The position numbers and the translations under genes are program-made. From Lathyrus oleraceus (Eukaryota > Streptophyta > Magnoliopsida > Fabales > Fabaceae), in contig NC_066585.1 of assembly GCF_024323335.1 (NCBI RefSeq), positions 77,238,109 through 77,302,108 on the forward strand: a stretch of 64,000 nucleotides of DNA, read 5' to 3'. Of this stretch, positions 48,701 through 62,064 are shown one piece after another; the stretch's first letter is position 1, and the number at the start of each line of letters is the position of its first letter. The notes under the pieces are model-generated. The model was not told the origin of the DNA and did not search any database. It was given only the letters and a program-made list of their open reading frames with translations.

Positions 48701-50133
48701 GCCAGGGGTTGCGATTTGGGGGGTGGTGTTGAAGAAGGAATGGTTTTGAGTTGTTGGAGGAAAGCGATGTGTGAGCGGGTATTTTGGCGGTTGGAGAGAC
48801 GAAGAAGGTGGAGGGATTTCGCGTTTGACGAACATGTCGATGGAGTTTGTCGAATTGTTACGATGATGAAGGTGGAGTGAAGCGAACGAAGGGAGAGTTA
48901 GAGATTTGGTTGAGACAGCGGATGAGAATGACGGAGCGATGGAAGGCGAAAATCGCGGCGGAGAGAGATTTGTGGTGTGAGGGAAGCGAAAAGATGGTGA
49001 TTGCTTAGACGGAAGAGTCGTCGGTGGTGGATGGTTTGGACGGAGGTGGTTGTTCACGGCGGATGAGGGTTGAAGGTGACAAAGTTGTGACGGTGATGGA
49101 GGTGGTGAGTGGTGGTGCCGGCGGTGTAAGGATTGTGGATCTGGAAAGAAGAAGATGATTTTCTCTTCTTTCCTTTTCTTGTTTTTTTCGTTACTCAGAG
49201 AGAGAGATCAAGTTGAGAGAGAGACTCTCGTGAGTGAGTGTGATTGGGTGTGATTGGGTGATGGGAATCGTGAGAGGGAGTGAGGAGAGGGAGACGCGTG
49301 GGTAGGTAGATAATAAATGAGTGGAGAGTGAGGTGGAGAGAGAAGAGATGAGGAGTGGTATCAGGTTAGTGTTTTTGTGTGTGAGGTAGCGAGTGAGAGG
49401 CCGTTAGAGAGTGGGTACCAGTTGTTGTTTTCTCTTTTTTTATTTTTTATTTATTTACAGTTTGAGAGAGATAAAGTGAGTGGATTGGTAGTGAGCTGTA
49501 TAAGCGTGAGAGTCGTGCCAGCTGACCTTTTTTTATAAGGATCCAATGTACAAAATATTTTTTTTTTGAAATTAACCCTTATTAAATAAAACGTGGTCTT
49601 CATAAATTTATAAACAATATTTTAAATTAATAAATTCTAATTACTTTAGTCAAATGATTAAAACAAGAAAAATAGTGACCGATTATAAATAGAAGCCGGA
49701 TATAAATTTGCTTGAAAAATTAAATCGGACACACTAAAATGATCAGCACAAAATATACTTATTGGAAAAATACAGCATTTCTTTTAATTTTGAAATAAAT
49801 TTTCACCGATTAAAAGGCTCAGGGGGGTCAAAACGCAGCTGAAACAGTCGCTGAAAAATCTGACAAGCACATCAGGTTAAACTACGTGAACCATAGATTA
49901 ATAATATTGGTGTCTGCAATTTTAATTTTGAAACTTTTTACCCGCTGATTTTTGCACGTTCTTGAGAAATGATTTAACCGATTTGTCTGTTTTCTCAATA
50001 AATTTATCCCGACTGATATTTCAGGTATTATTCATGATGAAATGCATGTCATGTTGTGCATATGATGCAAATTGAAAAATGAAATTAAACTTATGAAAAT
50101 TTAAAAATGCCTGGACAAAACTGGGGTATGACA
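45767..50133 (-). mobile_element. Complete solo LTR, Ogre-type family B, minus strand (4367 bp)
   Basis: In element orientation it starts TGTCATACCCC (50123-50133) and ends GGTGCGACA (45767-45775), as in 17792-22258. A perfect target duplication CCAAA lies at 45762-45766 and 50134-50138. The R/U5 motif TGGCGACTCT is at 45826-45835, and the hairpin array at 46480-47115. It lies between the gag leader and the primer-binding site of Ogre C. The Pro/Ser-rich minus-strand frame at 48692-49057 is not shared with the other copy and is probably chance. Confidence 0.9.
46480..47115 (-). repeat. Hairpin-repeat array of the second family B LTR
   Basis: Five units carry GGTGCACACC, GAGGCGTACGCCTC, GGCGTGCGCC, GAGGCGAACGCCTC, ACGTACGCC and ATGGCGTGCGCCAA, spaced 100-170 bases. 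They match the order and polarity of the array at 20890-21570. Confidence 0.85.
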
Positions 50134-50164
50134 CCAAAGTAAGGTGGACCTTCTTAAGAATATT

Positions 50165-50181
50165 CCCCAGTAGAGTTACCA
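50165..50181 (-). other. Primer-binding site of Ogre C (tRNA-Arg-like)
   Basis: In element orientation TGGTAACTCTACTGGGG lies two bases inside the 5' LTR end. It resembles the tRNA-Arg primer site used by Ogre elements. It confirms that 50184-53874 is the 5' LTR and that the element reads right to left. Confidence 0.75.
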
Positions 50182-50183
50182 GC

Positions 50184-53100
50184 TATCGTGGCGCAAAAAA
50201 TACCTGAGCGTAAGGAACGCTCGAAATATAAACAAAACAGAGTCGCCACTGAACTTTATTTATTCCCAAAGAGGGAAAGGAAAAATATCGATAAAACCCA
50301 CATAAAACAAAAATAAATGGTCATCGCAACCAAATCGGGTTTGGGAGTCGGTTATGCAATGAGAATGTATTAGCACCCCTCGTATTCGTTGTACTCAACG
50401 GAACCATTTAGTTAGTTTTGTGCAAGAGTGTTAGTGTGATATTGTTTGAGATCTTCTACTTATCGAGTGAGAAAAGAGAAAGAAGAATTTTTTTTATTAA
50501 AGGGGTGCCTGATAAGATTTCTCGGTCCTGCTCCTACGTATCTCCAAACGTTATGGAGAACTCAAGGCTATATAGTTCTACTTAGAAAGAACTATTAGAT
50601 TGATTTCTTTTAGGGAGTGATACTTAGATCACATTTGAGCGGTTAAACCTTTACTTGATGCTCTCTCATGGAGGTTGACGTCTTTGTTTGTTTCACGTCG
50701 AAATGGATTAAGCATACTCACTTCAAAAAAATGGTTTTCGAAGTTGCACAAGTGCGGAAAATGAGTTTGATTGGTTAAGTTGTTTTTATCATAAAGATTG
50801 GATTTTTCCGTAAGGTGAGTAAACATTTGAGAAGAGGTGTGAACCAAGTGCACGTTTAGTAGTGGTATGCATGGATATGGTCTCATTGTCCCCTTATTCC
50901 AAGTTTTTTTAATGTGTTTTTAATTTAAAAGACTAATAATCATTTTGTATCTGTTGTGTTCCGAACGCTCGACCATCAAGGGGTCTGAAGAGATGTGCAC
51001 CTCTTGGTCATTTTTCTTTCAATTTAATTATGAAAAATGTTTTGCATCAACGACTTGATGTTGGATCAAGCGTTGTAAGTTGATTATAAAAAGAGTTTGG
51101 ATATGGCGGGGGAGATACTCGATGTTGAATTCATTTGGATTTTATTTGGTAAAAATACTCGATGTTGGATCGAGTGTTTATTTTTTTTTCTTTTCTGAAA
51201 CTGGTTGATTTTAATTTTTAGTTAATAATTAACTAATGCAATAAAAATAAATGAATTTTGTAAACTTATTACACATTACAGGGATGGGGGTACAATTTGT
51301 TGAATGAGTATATAGTACAATAATTAACAATACAAGCTTAAAAGGCAATACTAAATAAAAAAAGTATCTTTGTAAGAAGGCCCAAGAGAAAGCCCATGGA
51401 CCCGAAGTAAAAATCAGAAACTTTAACTACATAATTTAGCGCTATATTAAGCAATCGTAAAGATATTCATGTAGGAATCACCCTATCTGAGGCCGGTCAA
51501 TAAAACTCTATGTGTTTAAACAATTTCTGAAGTTAAATTGAATTTTTAACTCTGAAATTGCATCGCATATGTGAAAACCCGATGATTTAAGTGACAAAAA
51601 GAAAATTAAAATTAAACTAAAAGAATTTAGCGGTATGTTAAGAAATCATAAAATGATTCATGTAGGAATCACGCTATCTGAGGTCGGTCAAAAAAACTTT
51701 ATGCGTTTAAGCAGTTTCTGAAGTTAAATTAAATTTTTAACTCCGGAACTACAACGCATCTTTGAAAAACCAATGAGACAATTAAATCATTTTTTTCTAA
51801 TTAACTATTAAAACTCATTAATAAAATTAAAATGAATAATTAATTAATTAAATCAATAATCATCAAATCAAAAATTAAAAATAGGCAAGGGTGCAAATAT
51901 GATATAAGGATGAAATAACACATAAAAACTAAATCCCATTAAAAACAAACAAAAAAACAAAAGAATTAAAAGAAATAAAATAAAAAAATTAGTAAACTTA
52001 AAAAATAAAAAGTGAAACAAAAAACAAGCCCAAGTGGGATGGTTTGATTACATGGAGACAGAGAGGGGGATTTTTTTTTAACTCCAAAAGTCAACCCACA
52101 AATTCCTCCAACCGTGCTTGGACATGTGGCAGGGGAAATAGGAAATAATTAATAAATAAATAAACTATTCTTCTCTCCCGATCTCATGCTTTGTTACTAT
52201 CGAAAACTCACACAAACCAATAAATCTCCATTAAAACTATCACAAACAACAACAATACTAAAAATAAAATGAACAGTGGAGAAATACATGAAAAGAGATG
52301 GGTATTGCAACAATCATTGTGGCGTTCGATTTTTGTTGGTCTCACGATGGAGCTTAAGTGTGAGTAGGGTTGTTCATGGTGGTTAAAACGTGTGGTTTTG
52401 TTATGGTTGTTATGGTGTTGTTGGAGTGGCATGTTTGATGGGGGTTTTATGGAAGTTGTTGGGTTGTTGAAGCATGAAGGTTTTTCTGGTTGTAGAAACA
52501 GTGTTGGAGGGGGTTATGTGGGGTGGTTCGGTCATGAGTTTTTTTTTGTGAGGAAAAAGAGGAGTTGTGGATGGTGTCAGTTTGTGGTGGTGGTTGTGGT
52601 GCGAGTTAAGGTTGGAGGAGATGCTGAAAGGGAGGCTTGGGGTTGTTTATGGAGTTTGAAGATGTTGCTTGGATGATGTTAAGTGATGAAGAGTTTGAAG
52701 GATGGTGATATGTGTTATCGTGAGGATGAAGAATGAGTGAGATGATGATGATCAATGGTTTTGAGAGAGAGAATAATAAGTTGAAGAGTGAAGATGTGTG
52801 TATGATAAAGAAGATGTTATAGATGGTTTTGCATGAGTTTTTTTTTTATCTTTATCACTTTCCATTTTTTGAGATCAAAAGTGAGAGCCTAGAGGGGGAA
52901 GGTGAGGTTTTCTATTATGAAAAAGGAGTGGAAGAAGTGAGTTTGATTGAAGAGATTGTGGGTGAGTTGATGATGAAGTTGGGCGAGAGAGTAGAGGAGA
53001 CAAAAAAAGAGTTACTTTGTGTTTTTGTTTATGTGTGTAAAATGGAAATATGAGGGAATCTATGAAATGAGAGGTTGTAAGTTTCTTAACACTATGTATG

Positions 53101-53874
53101 AAATATTTTCCTCCTCTTTTTCTTTATATTTTTTATTGTAAGTTAATGAGAGAGAGGGACACGTGATTGCAGGGTAAAATATGAGGAAACAAAAAAAAAT
53201 GCCAAAAAATCCTCCTCTCCCTTGGCGCCACGTGGTTGCCATGAAGTGGGGAGGAGATATTTGATTTTCTCTAATTTTTTTCATTCTCTTTAATTAAAAC
53301 TTGATAAAAAAATGCTAAAATTAAAAGTTTATTAATTAAAATAAAATAAATACACAAAATAAAATCGAATTTAAAAACATAAATAATTCTAATTAATTCT
53401 ACTGATCAATTTGGCAAAAACACAAAAATAATCAGATAAAAAATAGATAAAAATAAAACGTAAAAGCGCTCGAAAAATAAACTTAATGCATCACCATGAC
53501 CAGCGCAAAGAACCTTTTCAGAAATATATAGATTTTGAAATAAAAATCGATCGATTAAAAGGCTCTGGCTGATTGAAACACGACCGAAAAAGTAGCTAAA
53601 AAATTAAAACAAGCATGTCATATCAAACTACGCGAAATGTAGATTAATAAAACTGATGTCTGCAAGCTCGATCTTTATATTTTTTCTCCTGCTAATTCGA
53701 TGTACATTTGAAAATTGACTCAACTGGTCTGTCTATAGATCCGAAAAATTATTTCGAGCGACATTTCAAGCACCATGCAGAATGAAATGCATGTTGTGAT
53801 GAATATAAAATGTAGATGTCTTGTGAACTCCTTTGATTACTAATCAAACAATCGTGAATAGACAATCAGATGCA
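50184..53874 (-). mobile_element. 5' LTR of minus-strand Ogre-type element, family C
   Basis: About 3.7 kb, collinear with 9338-13047 including the module pair (51432-51518, 51623-51709) and the R/U5 motif (50239-50248). It starts (minus) TGCATCTGATTG at 53874, the same boundary as the partner. Beyond it lies copia-like sequence, not the Tekay sequence found beside the other LTR, so no target duplication can be recognised. Short ORFs near 52208-53053 lie in a GT-rich leader and show no family match. Confidence 0.78.
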
Positions 53875-53876
53875 AA

Positions 53877-54107
53877 TGATGAAGGAAAATTGTGATCCAA
53901 AACGCAGCGGAAATTAATTTTTTTTCTTTAGTGATCCTTACTAATGGGCATGATCAATGATAGAAATCGTTATCTCTTGTGGCGATTGAAACCTTTGATG
54001 AAGATCTAAGGAGTGATCACGAGCATTGAATGGTGACAACGCCTCTACTCATTCCACACGAACAGATTCCTTCAGTCTCAGTGCTAGCTGCTACGAATGA
54101 AGGCTTT

Positions 54108-54148
<41 letters not shown>

Positions 54149-54748
54149 TTTCATCAAATAAAATGCTTCTACACAAGGTATCTATTTATAGAACCACTTA
54201 TGTGGGCTGCAAGCTAAAAAGCCCACTTAAGTGTATGTGGCCCATATCTTATGGTATATCGAAAATCACTTAAGCGCATGGTACCTTACCATATTTCGTA
54301 TTCTACTTAAGTGCACCGTACCTTATGATGTTCTATAATTCACTTAAGTGCAATGTACCTTATGGTGTTCCTTATTTACTCTATCACTCATTAATCTATC
54401 CTAATATGTGTGACCCTGTAGGTTTTCATGATAGTGGCGATTATATTAAATCACGTATTTAACATAATAAACAGTGAGTGGTATCTAGCAACACTTCACT
54501 GCTACCCAAGACACGAAAATGTCATGTGATCTGACAAATCCCTTTTTGTGATAATATGTATGTGTATAATTACCCTTTTGCCCTTATGTTTATATTGAAC
54601 ACAAGGCATAGATCGTGTCATCCTTGTCCAGTTCAATATTGGGACCTTAAACATTTATCCTATTATGCAGGATGGGAAAATTCCATCTAGGTCACTCATG
54701 TCTCTCAGCATGCTTCATGGAGTATCTATCAACTGTCTTTATGGTCAT
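53877..54748 (-). mobile_element. Copia-type LTR fragment (Angela-like)
   Basis: In element orientation it ends TTTTCCTTCATCA (53877-53889), preceded by a CCGCTGCGTTTTGGATC block usual at copia LTR ends. A TATA box (CTATAAATAG, 54182-54191) lies inside, with the segment CATGAAGCATGCTGAGAGAC near the right end. The LTR is broken at 54748 by the family A LTR. GTCAT (54744-54748) recurs at 59798. Only a few bases beyond 59802 can be matched to the expected continuation. No copia protein domain is present. Confidence 0.6.
54112..54145. repeat. (GA)n microsatellite
   Basis: About 17 uninterrupted GA units inside the copia LTR, just downstream of its TATA box in element orientation. Confidence 0.95.
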
Positions 54749-57700
54749 TGTAGCGGGGTATTCGTTACCATTAGAGATATTGACTAAATCTAAGGTAAAT
54801 CATACAAGTCGAGTCGCCACCGCACTTCTATTTATCCAAAGGAATGGTTAGAAAGCGAACAAAAACCTAAAAGTTTTATCGAATCAAAAACTAGTAAAAA
54901 TGTCAGAGATCTGGGTAAGGGGGTTGGTTATGCAATGGGAAGGTGTTAGGCACCCAAAACATCCTAGGTACTCCTAGGGAGCCCTTTTCACATTTGTTGT
55001 AAGGTTGGTATTTTGTGAAAATTTGTTTGTGCAAACATGATTGAAGAGATGAGAAGAGAATATACAAGTTATTTACATTTTGTGTTTGGATGGATAAACC
55101 CATTGCCTACGTACCATCTTCTTAAAAAAGATTAGGATCAAAACCTCGTAGTTCGGGGTAAAAATCTCAAAATGAGTTGGTGAATTGATTGGTCCAAAAT
55201 CCTTAAGGTCTTTTGTTATCCAAGGGAGAAAACTCAACCTAAAACCACAAATCCACCATGTGAGGATAGCTTCAACATGCTAGTGAGGGGTTAACCCTAT
55301 AATAAGCATGGAAGACTTATTGTCCATCACTAAGGATATAGGTGAGCATTACATCTACCTCAAGGATAACTCAAACCTAATAGCTAAAGGTTATGAAAAA
55401 TTTGATTAAGAAGGTGGCCATTGAAACCACAAAAAGACATTTGAATGGGTTGTATTTACCAATGAAAAGTATGTACAAAATGGTCAAAGTTGACTTAGGA
55501 GTTCAATTCAAAATAAGTATTAAGAAAAGAAAGTTTGAAAATCAAAAGCATAAGGCTTAGGTTTCTAATGTTTGAAAATAATTGTTAAATGTTTGCACAA
55601 AAGTTTTGGCTTGGGTTAGAGTGGAGAGAAGAAGAAGAATGGCTAAAGTCCTAAACATACAAGAGGTAAGGGACAAGAAGCAAAACCACACATGGAGTTC
55701 CTTTCTTGAGATCATATTGATGATCCAAGTAGCTCCCATCCTTTGGAATAAGCAATCACATAAGCATAAACTCAAGCAATCAACAATCAAATGAACCCTT
55801 GGAAAGCTTCTCAATGCATCTTGGATCTCTCTCTCTCTTGGAAGCTCATGGTAATGGTTCCTCAATTTGGCTCAATGTTGAAATCCCTAGCACAAAACAC
55901 ACACATCAAAAAGTTCTTGGACTGATACATGTACCGAATGCTCATACGGGAAAGTCGACTCCTGGGTCTGGAACGAAGTCTCCGATAAATCCTTTCTTTC
56001 TCGTCCACTCAGGGGGGTGCGGACACACCTGCGCGGATTACAGGTGACGGTTACAAGAATGGCGGGGAAGTTAACAGTACCCGACATTATAAAAACAAAA
56101 TGAGGAATGGACAAGAGGAGTTTAGAAGTTGGTCCTTTCAAAGTCATCTTCAATATTAAGCATTCTAAAGACCTAATGCCTAGTTGCTCTTTGACTCCAA
56201 ATTTGCATAGGGAAAGTCCTAAAGTCTAAGTCCATTTGTCCATTTCTTTGCATTTGGTCTACAATAATCAAAACAAAACACAAGCACAATAGTATATACA
56301 CAATTATGTGCTCAAGTGAGCAAAAGGCAAATTGCATTAACATAAACATGTGCCCAAGTGAGCAAAGGAAAAAGCAAATGAATAATATGTACAAGAATAG
56401 TAAATTGCATAAATGTAAAGTGCAAAAAGTAAATGTTAATGGTTAATGATTAGTGTTAGTAGTTAGTGTGCCATAAGGCAAATTTAGCGCTATGTTAAGC
56501 AATCGTAATTGGACTTATATAGAAGTCACAACTATCTGAGGCCGGTCAATAATAATGTAGGCAACAAACACAAGTTAGAAGTCTTGATTAGTGAACCAAG
56601 TTCCAACAACTTGCCATGCCAAAAGAAAAAAAGAGAATTGATCTTGTATTGGTTTAAGTCCTTTGCATGGTTTAGGAAATAACCTATCCTTAATGCAAAG
56701 CCATTCATTTGATCAATTGATCAAGATGAATTAGATTTGAATCAAGGAAGATTAAGTCTCCCTAATCAATGCTAACTTATCAACCTTCAACTCATTGATC
56801 AAAAAGAAAAAAAAAAGAAGGAGATGAACAATGGAAAAGGAAAATGGAAAGAATAAAATGCATTAAATGAAATGGAATGTACCAATCAACAAGTGTTGAC
56901 CAATGACATTGAGGATCATGGTCAAACAATCAAAAACAGAAGTGAGTTGAAGATTGGAGGTCAAGAAATGAACAAAATATTTTTTGGCATTTTTAATATT
57001 TAAAATAAACTTGAATTAAAATATTAAAGAAAGGTCAAACTTCAAAATCACTTCAAATCAACTTTGAAAGGTCCAAGTGATTTATCCCAAGTTCAACAAG
57101 GTCAAACAAAGTTTGACAAAAAATTTCAGCATTTTTAAAAGTCAGAAACTATTTTTAATCAATTAAAAATGAATAAAAATAACCTAATTGAACTAAAATC
57201 TCAAATAAATCTCAAATCAATTAAAAAATTGATGAGAATATTTTTCATAGATCCATCATCATTCAAATAGGTTAGGAAAATATTTTTGTATTTTTTGAAT
57301 ATTAAAAACTATTTAAAATGAATTAAAAATAACCAGAAAAGAGAAAATTCACAAAAAATATCAAATGATGAAATAAAAAATATTAAAAATCATTTTTAGA
57401 AACTAGGATTTAAATGGAGAAGAATGCAATTGGTCCCATATTTTTTGGATTAAAAATGAAGAAGTTATGAATTTTTGAAATAAAAAGGAATTAAAGAAAA
57501 TAAAATGGAAATTAGAAAAATCAGAAAAAAAGGAGAGGCGTCTGATCAAGCCTCATTAATTGACGTGGCTGATCAGACGAATGTGAGAAGCGCGCGCACG
57601 AAGGTCCCTGGTCAACTGAGAAACACAATGCATTAAATAAAGTCATAAGATCCAATGGCCACGATATAAACTGGAAAATGAATCCAACGGCTCAGGATTG

Positions 57701-59797
57701 ATCTAGCAATGAGACGGTGGCCAGCGCCACTGTCTTCTCCGGTGGGCTTGCATTTTCCGGCCAAGGTTACAGGTTCTAAAAACTTGATGAAAACAAGCGA
57801 TCCTCATATCATTGGAAAGCTGGGGTGATGTACATCACCCCTGTACCATTGGATTCTCCTCTAGATCCTCATAGAGAGAGAAATCAGAGAGAGAAAATCA
57901 TGGTGTTCATGTTGAACTTCATGGATTTACAAAATTAAGGTCACACACAAGTTGCCTCTATTGAGAGGACTTCAGCTAAGCAAAAGGACACAAGAAACAA
58001 GCTATAAATGAAGAGTTTCGAAGCAGATAAGTTCTGATATCCACCTTTGAAATGTAGATCTTGAGAGCACGATTCTCCTCAACTAATGCTTGTAGCAGGA
58101 TCTAGTGATGAAGATGAAGCAAGGCCAAGGAATTATAGGTCCGAAAATCAACCAAGGTAGTCGAAATTCAGATCTGAATTTTTAAGAAGAAAGTGAAAAT
58201 TCCTTTGAGTGTGGTTATGGATTTCAATCTTGCAGCATTTCAGGCGCCTTCAGGTTGAGATTTGAAGTGAGCAATGCCTTCTATTTATAGATGGAGCTGA
58301 TGCAAAGTCATGAGGAATTCATGTGCATGAGAATTGGGTCCTCCATGCATGGGCTTGTACAGGCGCATGTGAGGCCCAAAACCTGGTGCAAATGAATGCT
58401 GAGCTTGTTTGGGGAAGGTTTGGACGTGTGGTTTGCTAGGCAATGGCTTGTGTAATGAGTTTCAACATGTTATGCATAAATGAACCTAAAACTTCACCTC
58501 TTCGAAAATGCCACTTGAAAAATTGAAACATAGGCATGTGGGTAATGGTTGGAAAGGTGTTGACATAAGTAACAAATGTTATGTTGGACCAAAACTCATT
58601 TGGAGTGTGGAAATTTATGAAAACAGGCCATGAAGTTCATAGTGCAAAACATGCCTTTGAGAATTTTGCCAAATTGGTCCAACTTCAAGCCCTTCTGTTT
58701 TAATGATGCAAGCCTCAAATGGAAAAACTTCCAACATCAAAGTTGTAGGTATTTTCAATACAATCAAAATGGACTTAAATTTTGCATCATTTGGATTTTT
58801 GATGAAGGAGTTATGGTCACTTGAAGTTGGACTTTTTTGCCTTTCAATGCATTTGGTCCAAAGTGGCCTATAATGTTTTGCATTATCACATGTATTTCTT
58901 TTGAGATTTTGAAATTTTGTTCAACATAACATTTGAATTAGACATCTTAAGCTTTCCAATTCATTTTATCCCACCTCAAAATCATAAAAAAATAATGAGT
59001 TATGTTCCTGGGAAGTTGACCCAAAATTAGGGTTTCAGTCAAAATGACCTATAATGTCTTGGAATGGGAGATGACCTTCCAAGCTTCAAATCAATTTTTG
59101 ATGAACATGAAACTTTTTCATATTGTCCTTAATAACATTTTTTCTTTTGGGATTATCTCCATTTGACCAACCCATAAAAAGTTAGGTCTCAGTGCATTTC
59201 AAAATAGTCAGATGAATTGACTGATCAACTTCTCAAACCCACAACTCATATCTTGATGAATTGATGATTGAGGACACTCAAATAAATTCAAATATGCATG
59301 AAATGATGAATTAAATAACTTCCCTTGATTGTATTTGATCATGGGCTGAGATTGCTTCATGGGCAAGGCACACTTGATACATAGATGAATTAGGGTTTCC
59401 TTTGGAGACAAACCTCAAACCCTTTGACTTGCTTTGATCAAAATGATGAATTAAGATACTTGGGAGGCATATTTTATGGATGAGAGATTTGGGAACCATT
59501 ACCATGCTTGTTTTCGTCTTCTCTTGACCATATCTTTGCACAAAGGATCTCCTTGAAGCTCTTGACCTTGTGATTTCTCAAGCTACAAAAAAAAAATGTT
59601 AGTGACATATTTTTTGTGCTTTTGGTTAGTGAGAAAAGCAATAATATACAATTCAAGCATACTTGGTGATCTCAAACCACTCACAATAGGTCCCACCCAA
59701 AGGTAAGGGGAACCAAGATGCTTATGATCCTTGAGGCTTTGCAAATGCAATGTTATGATGCCATGAGGGATCTTAGGGACAAAATTGGGGTCGTACA
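54749..59797 (-). mobile_element. Complete solo LTR, Ogre-type family A, minus strand (5049 bp)
   Basis: In element orientation it starts TGTACGACCCCAATTTTG and ends ACCCCGCTACA, the same ends as 3388-8151. A perfect target duplication GTCAT lies at 54744-54748 and 59798-59802. The R/U5 motif TGGCGACTCG is at 54810-54819, the TATA box CTATAAATAG at 58281-58290, and the shared module at 56480-56560. No coding domain is present. The ORFs at 55557-56394 and 59208-59656 are unconserved. Confidence 0.9.
58281..58290 (-). promoter_or_regulatory. TATA box of the minus-strand family A LTR
   Basis: CTATAAATAG on the minus strand, 1507 bases from the LTR start. Its position matches 4873-4880 in the plus-strand copy. 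Confidence 0.7.
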
Positions 59798-61647
59798 GTC
59801 ATCCATGGTCCATACTGTCAATAGAAAAAAGATTCAAAATACAAAAATGTAAAGGGGACTTCATTTTACTTCATCAACATTGGCCCACAGTTTCCACACG
59901 AGCATGCCCCTCATCATCATCTCATGATTCCTCATACCATCACCATCATCTTTTGCATTCATCAACATGTGCACACAACCACACCCTGCATCACACATGA
60001 ACAAAAAAATAAGTATCAAAACAAATGAAAAGGAACGCAAGTCTCTTAGCAGCAATTCAATTTCATCATCATATCATAACACATCCAACACTATAGCATA
60101 CATACATAACTTGAATTGAAATGAAATAACAAAAATAATCAAACAAACTTCAATCGCTTATCCATCAAATACAACACTAACATCATACATGTTTAACATC
60201 ATGCATCATTTTAATTAAAAAGAATTACACAAAAAGCAAACCAAAAAAAAAAACTTGGAAACAATTCAAGTAGTGAAATGCATGAGCAAGCATACCATCA
60301 ATCTCTATGAACTAGAATTATCACCCATCATCAACAAACAGATTTCACAACTCTTAATCCCAATTCATTGCAACCATTCAATTTTCAAGTTCACACGGAT
60401 TGATACATAATTCTCCCTCCAAATTGATATAACTAACTCTCATTTCCCTCTTCTTTATCACCAATCTTACACTCATCTCTCCCTATAAAGGAGCTCACTT
60501 CTCACTCTTTCAACACATACGACGAACCCTAAACCCTTGCTAAAATTCACTACACGCTTCACTAAAGCTCCCTCTCAAGGAGGTTACTCAAGTTCATCGT
60601 TTGAACTTGAGCTAACCGGAGCTCAGACCACTACACTCATACTCGCCGGAGCTAAAGCATATAGAGAAAGAAGGAGTAGAAGGGGAAAAAAGAAACAAAA
60701 GCAAGCACATAAAAAGATTTAAGAAGAACTCACTTGAGGTTGGTGACAATCGGAGTTTCTCGTCGGAGTTTCAAGCTCCGGCGAGGCTCTATCTTCTATT
60801 TCTTTTCAAATTCATACCTACGCGTAGTTGTTGCATGCTTAGATGCTTGTTACCCATTATTAATTATTGCTTTCATAAGGTTTTGATGTGAAAATTTTGG
60901 TTTTAGGGTTTTGAATTTTTTGGTTCGGACTACATTTGTTTGATGTTGTTAAGCTAAGTTGAGTTTAAATTTGTGTTTATGATGGTGTTTTAGGTTAGGG
61001 TAGTGTTTGGTGTTTTTATATTTGAGTAGTTTTGGGTTGAATTTGGGTGTGGGGATGATGAACACCATATGGTGTTCATCATGTTCTTGCTTCCATGGTT
61101 GTGTTTGATCCAACATAGTGAGGAGGGAGAGGCTAATAGGTGTTAATATGGTGGTATATGAATGAGAGATAAGATCTGATTCATATGAGAGAGAGAGAGT
61201 GAAAGTGGGAGAATGAGTTCCCACGTGAGGGTCACCCTCTCAAAACTCTCTCCGATCTCGTCCCTTGGCCAACACGTGGTCACATGTGGCCAACAGTCAA
61301 GCCACTTGACTGATTGACTTCCCTTTTGTTGACCATTCCTATCTGTGGATGCCCTTTTGCTTTACCATGCACCTCTTCTAACCCACCCTATGATCAGGAT
61401 GTAATCTGATCTTATGGCTGAGGTTGAACAAACATCAGTTGACTCCCTTAAAGCCCTTTGACTTGTGCGCTTGGACCAACCATTGGGCCCAATTGCTTCA
61501 CCACCACCCCCCTTTTGGCCCATGGTGATTTCAGTTTTGTTTTTTATTATTGTTATTATTTTCTTTTGTGAATTGGGCCTTTTGTTTTACTTTTATTAGT
61601 ATCATTCCATTATTTTCTTACACCCTCACCATTATATCATTTTCCTT

Positions 61648-61678
<31 letters not shown>

Positions 61679-62064
61679 TTTTCTTAATTGCTTTAATTAA
61701 TTAAATAAATAAATAATAAAAAATAATGCTTTCAATAAGAAAACCCTTGATTCAACGTCAAGTAGTATTTTTTCACAAAACTCATTTGTTTTCGATTAAT
61801 TTAGAATTAAAGCAAATCAAACCTCGATCCACTTTGAGTACTTTTTTTAATCAAATAAAAGTACTCTATCATATCAAACCTTTTCAAATTTAATCGTTAA
61901 TTTTAAATCTTTTATCTCAATAAAGAACAGTTGAAAAGGAATGAAGGATGTACATCCTTCCGTTCCCCGAATAAATGAGTGATTGGCGCACGCCATATTG
62001 CTAGAACTTTTGTCTTCCGATTAAAATACTCTAACCCAAACTTAGGTGTAAAAGGAATAGGGGA
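59798..62064 (+). mobile_element. Unclassified LTR-like sequence, right part resembling Ogre family B
   Basis: Non-coding. A TATA box (TATAAAG, 60484-60490) is followed by a C-rich leader with a short ORF at 60537-60722 that has no family match. The right end (61920-62064) matches the family B hairpin unit: ATTGGCGCACGCCATATTGC at 61982-62001, a GGATGTACATCC palindrome at 61947-61958, then the start of a second unit cut at about 62064. The left start is unresolved, and the first bases may belong to the copia LTR. An (ATTT)n repeat lies at 61647-61681. Confidence 0.45.
61647..61681. repeat. (TTTA)n microsatellite
   Basis: About eight to nine TTTA units in a row. Confidence 0.95.

Noticed and set aside
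48692..49057. 121-codon Pro-rich minus-strand ORF
   Set aside because: It lies within the family B solo LTR, with no family match and no conservation in the plus-strand copy.
55557..56394. ORFs on both strands in the minus-strand family A LTR
   Set aside because: Not conserved in the plus-strand family A copy, and no domain.
60537..60722. 61-codon ORF 50 bases downstream of a TATA box, a possible small gene
   Set aside because: No recognisable domain. The setting is LTR-like, and the ORF ends in a Lys/Arg-rich low-complexity stretch.
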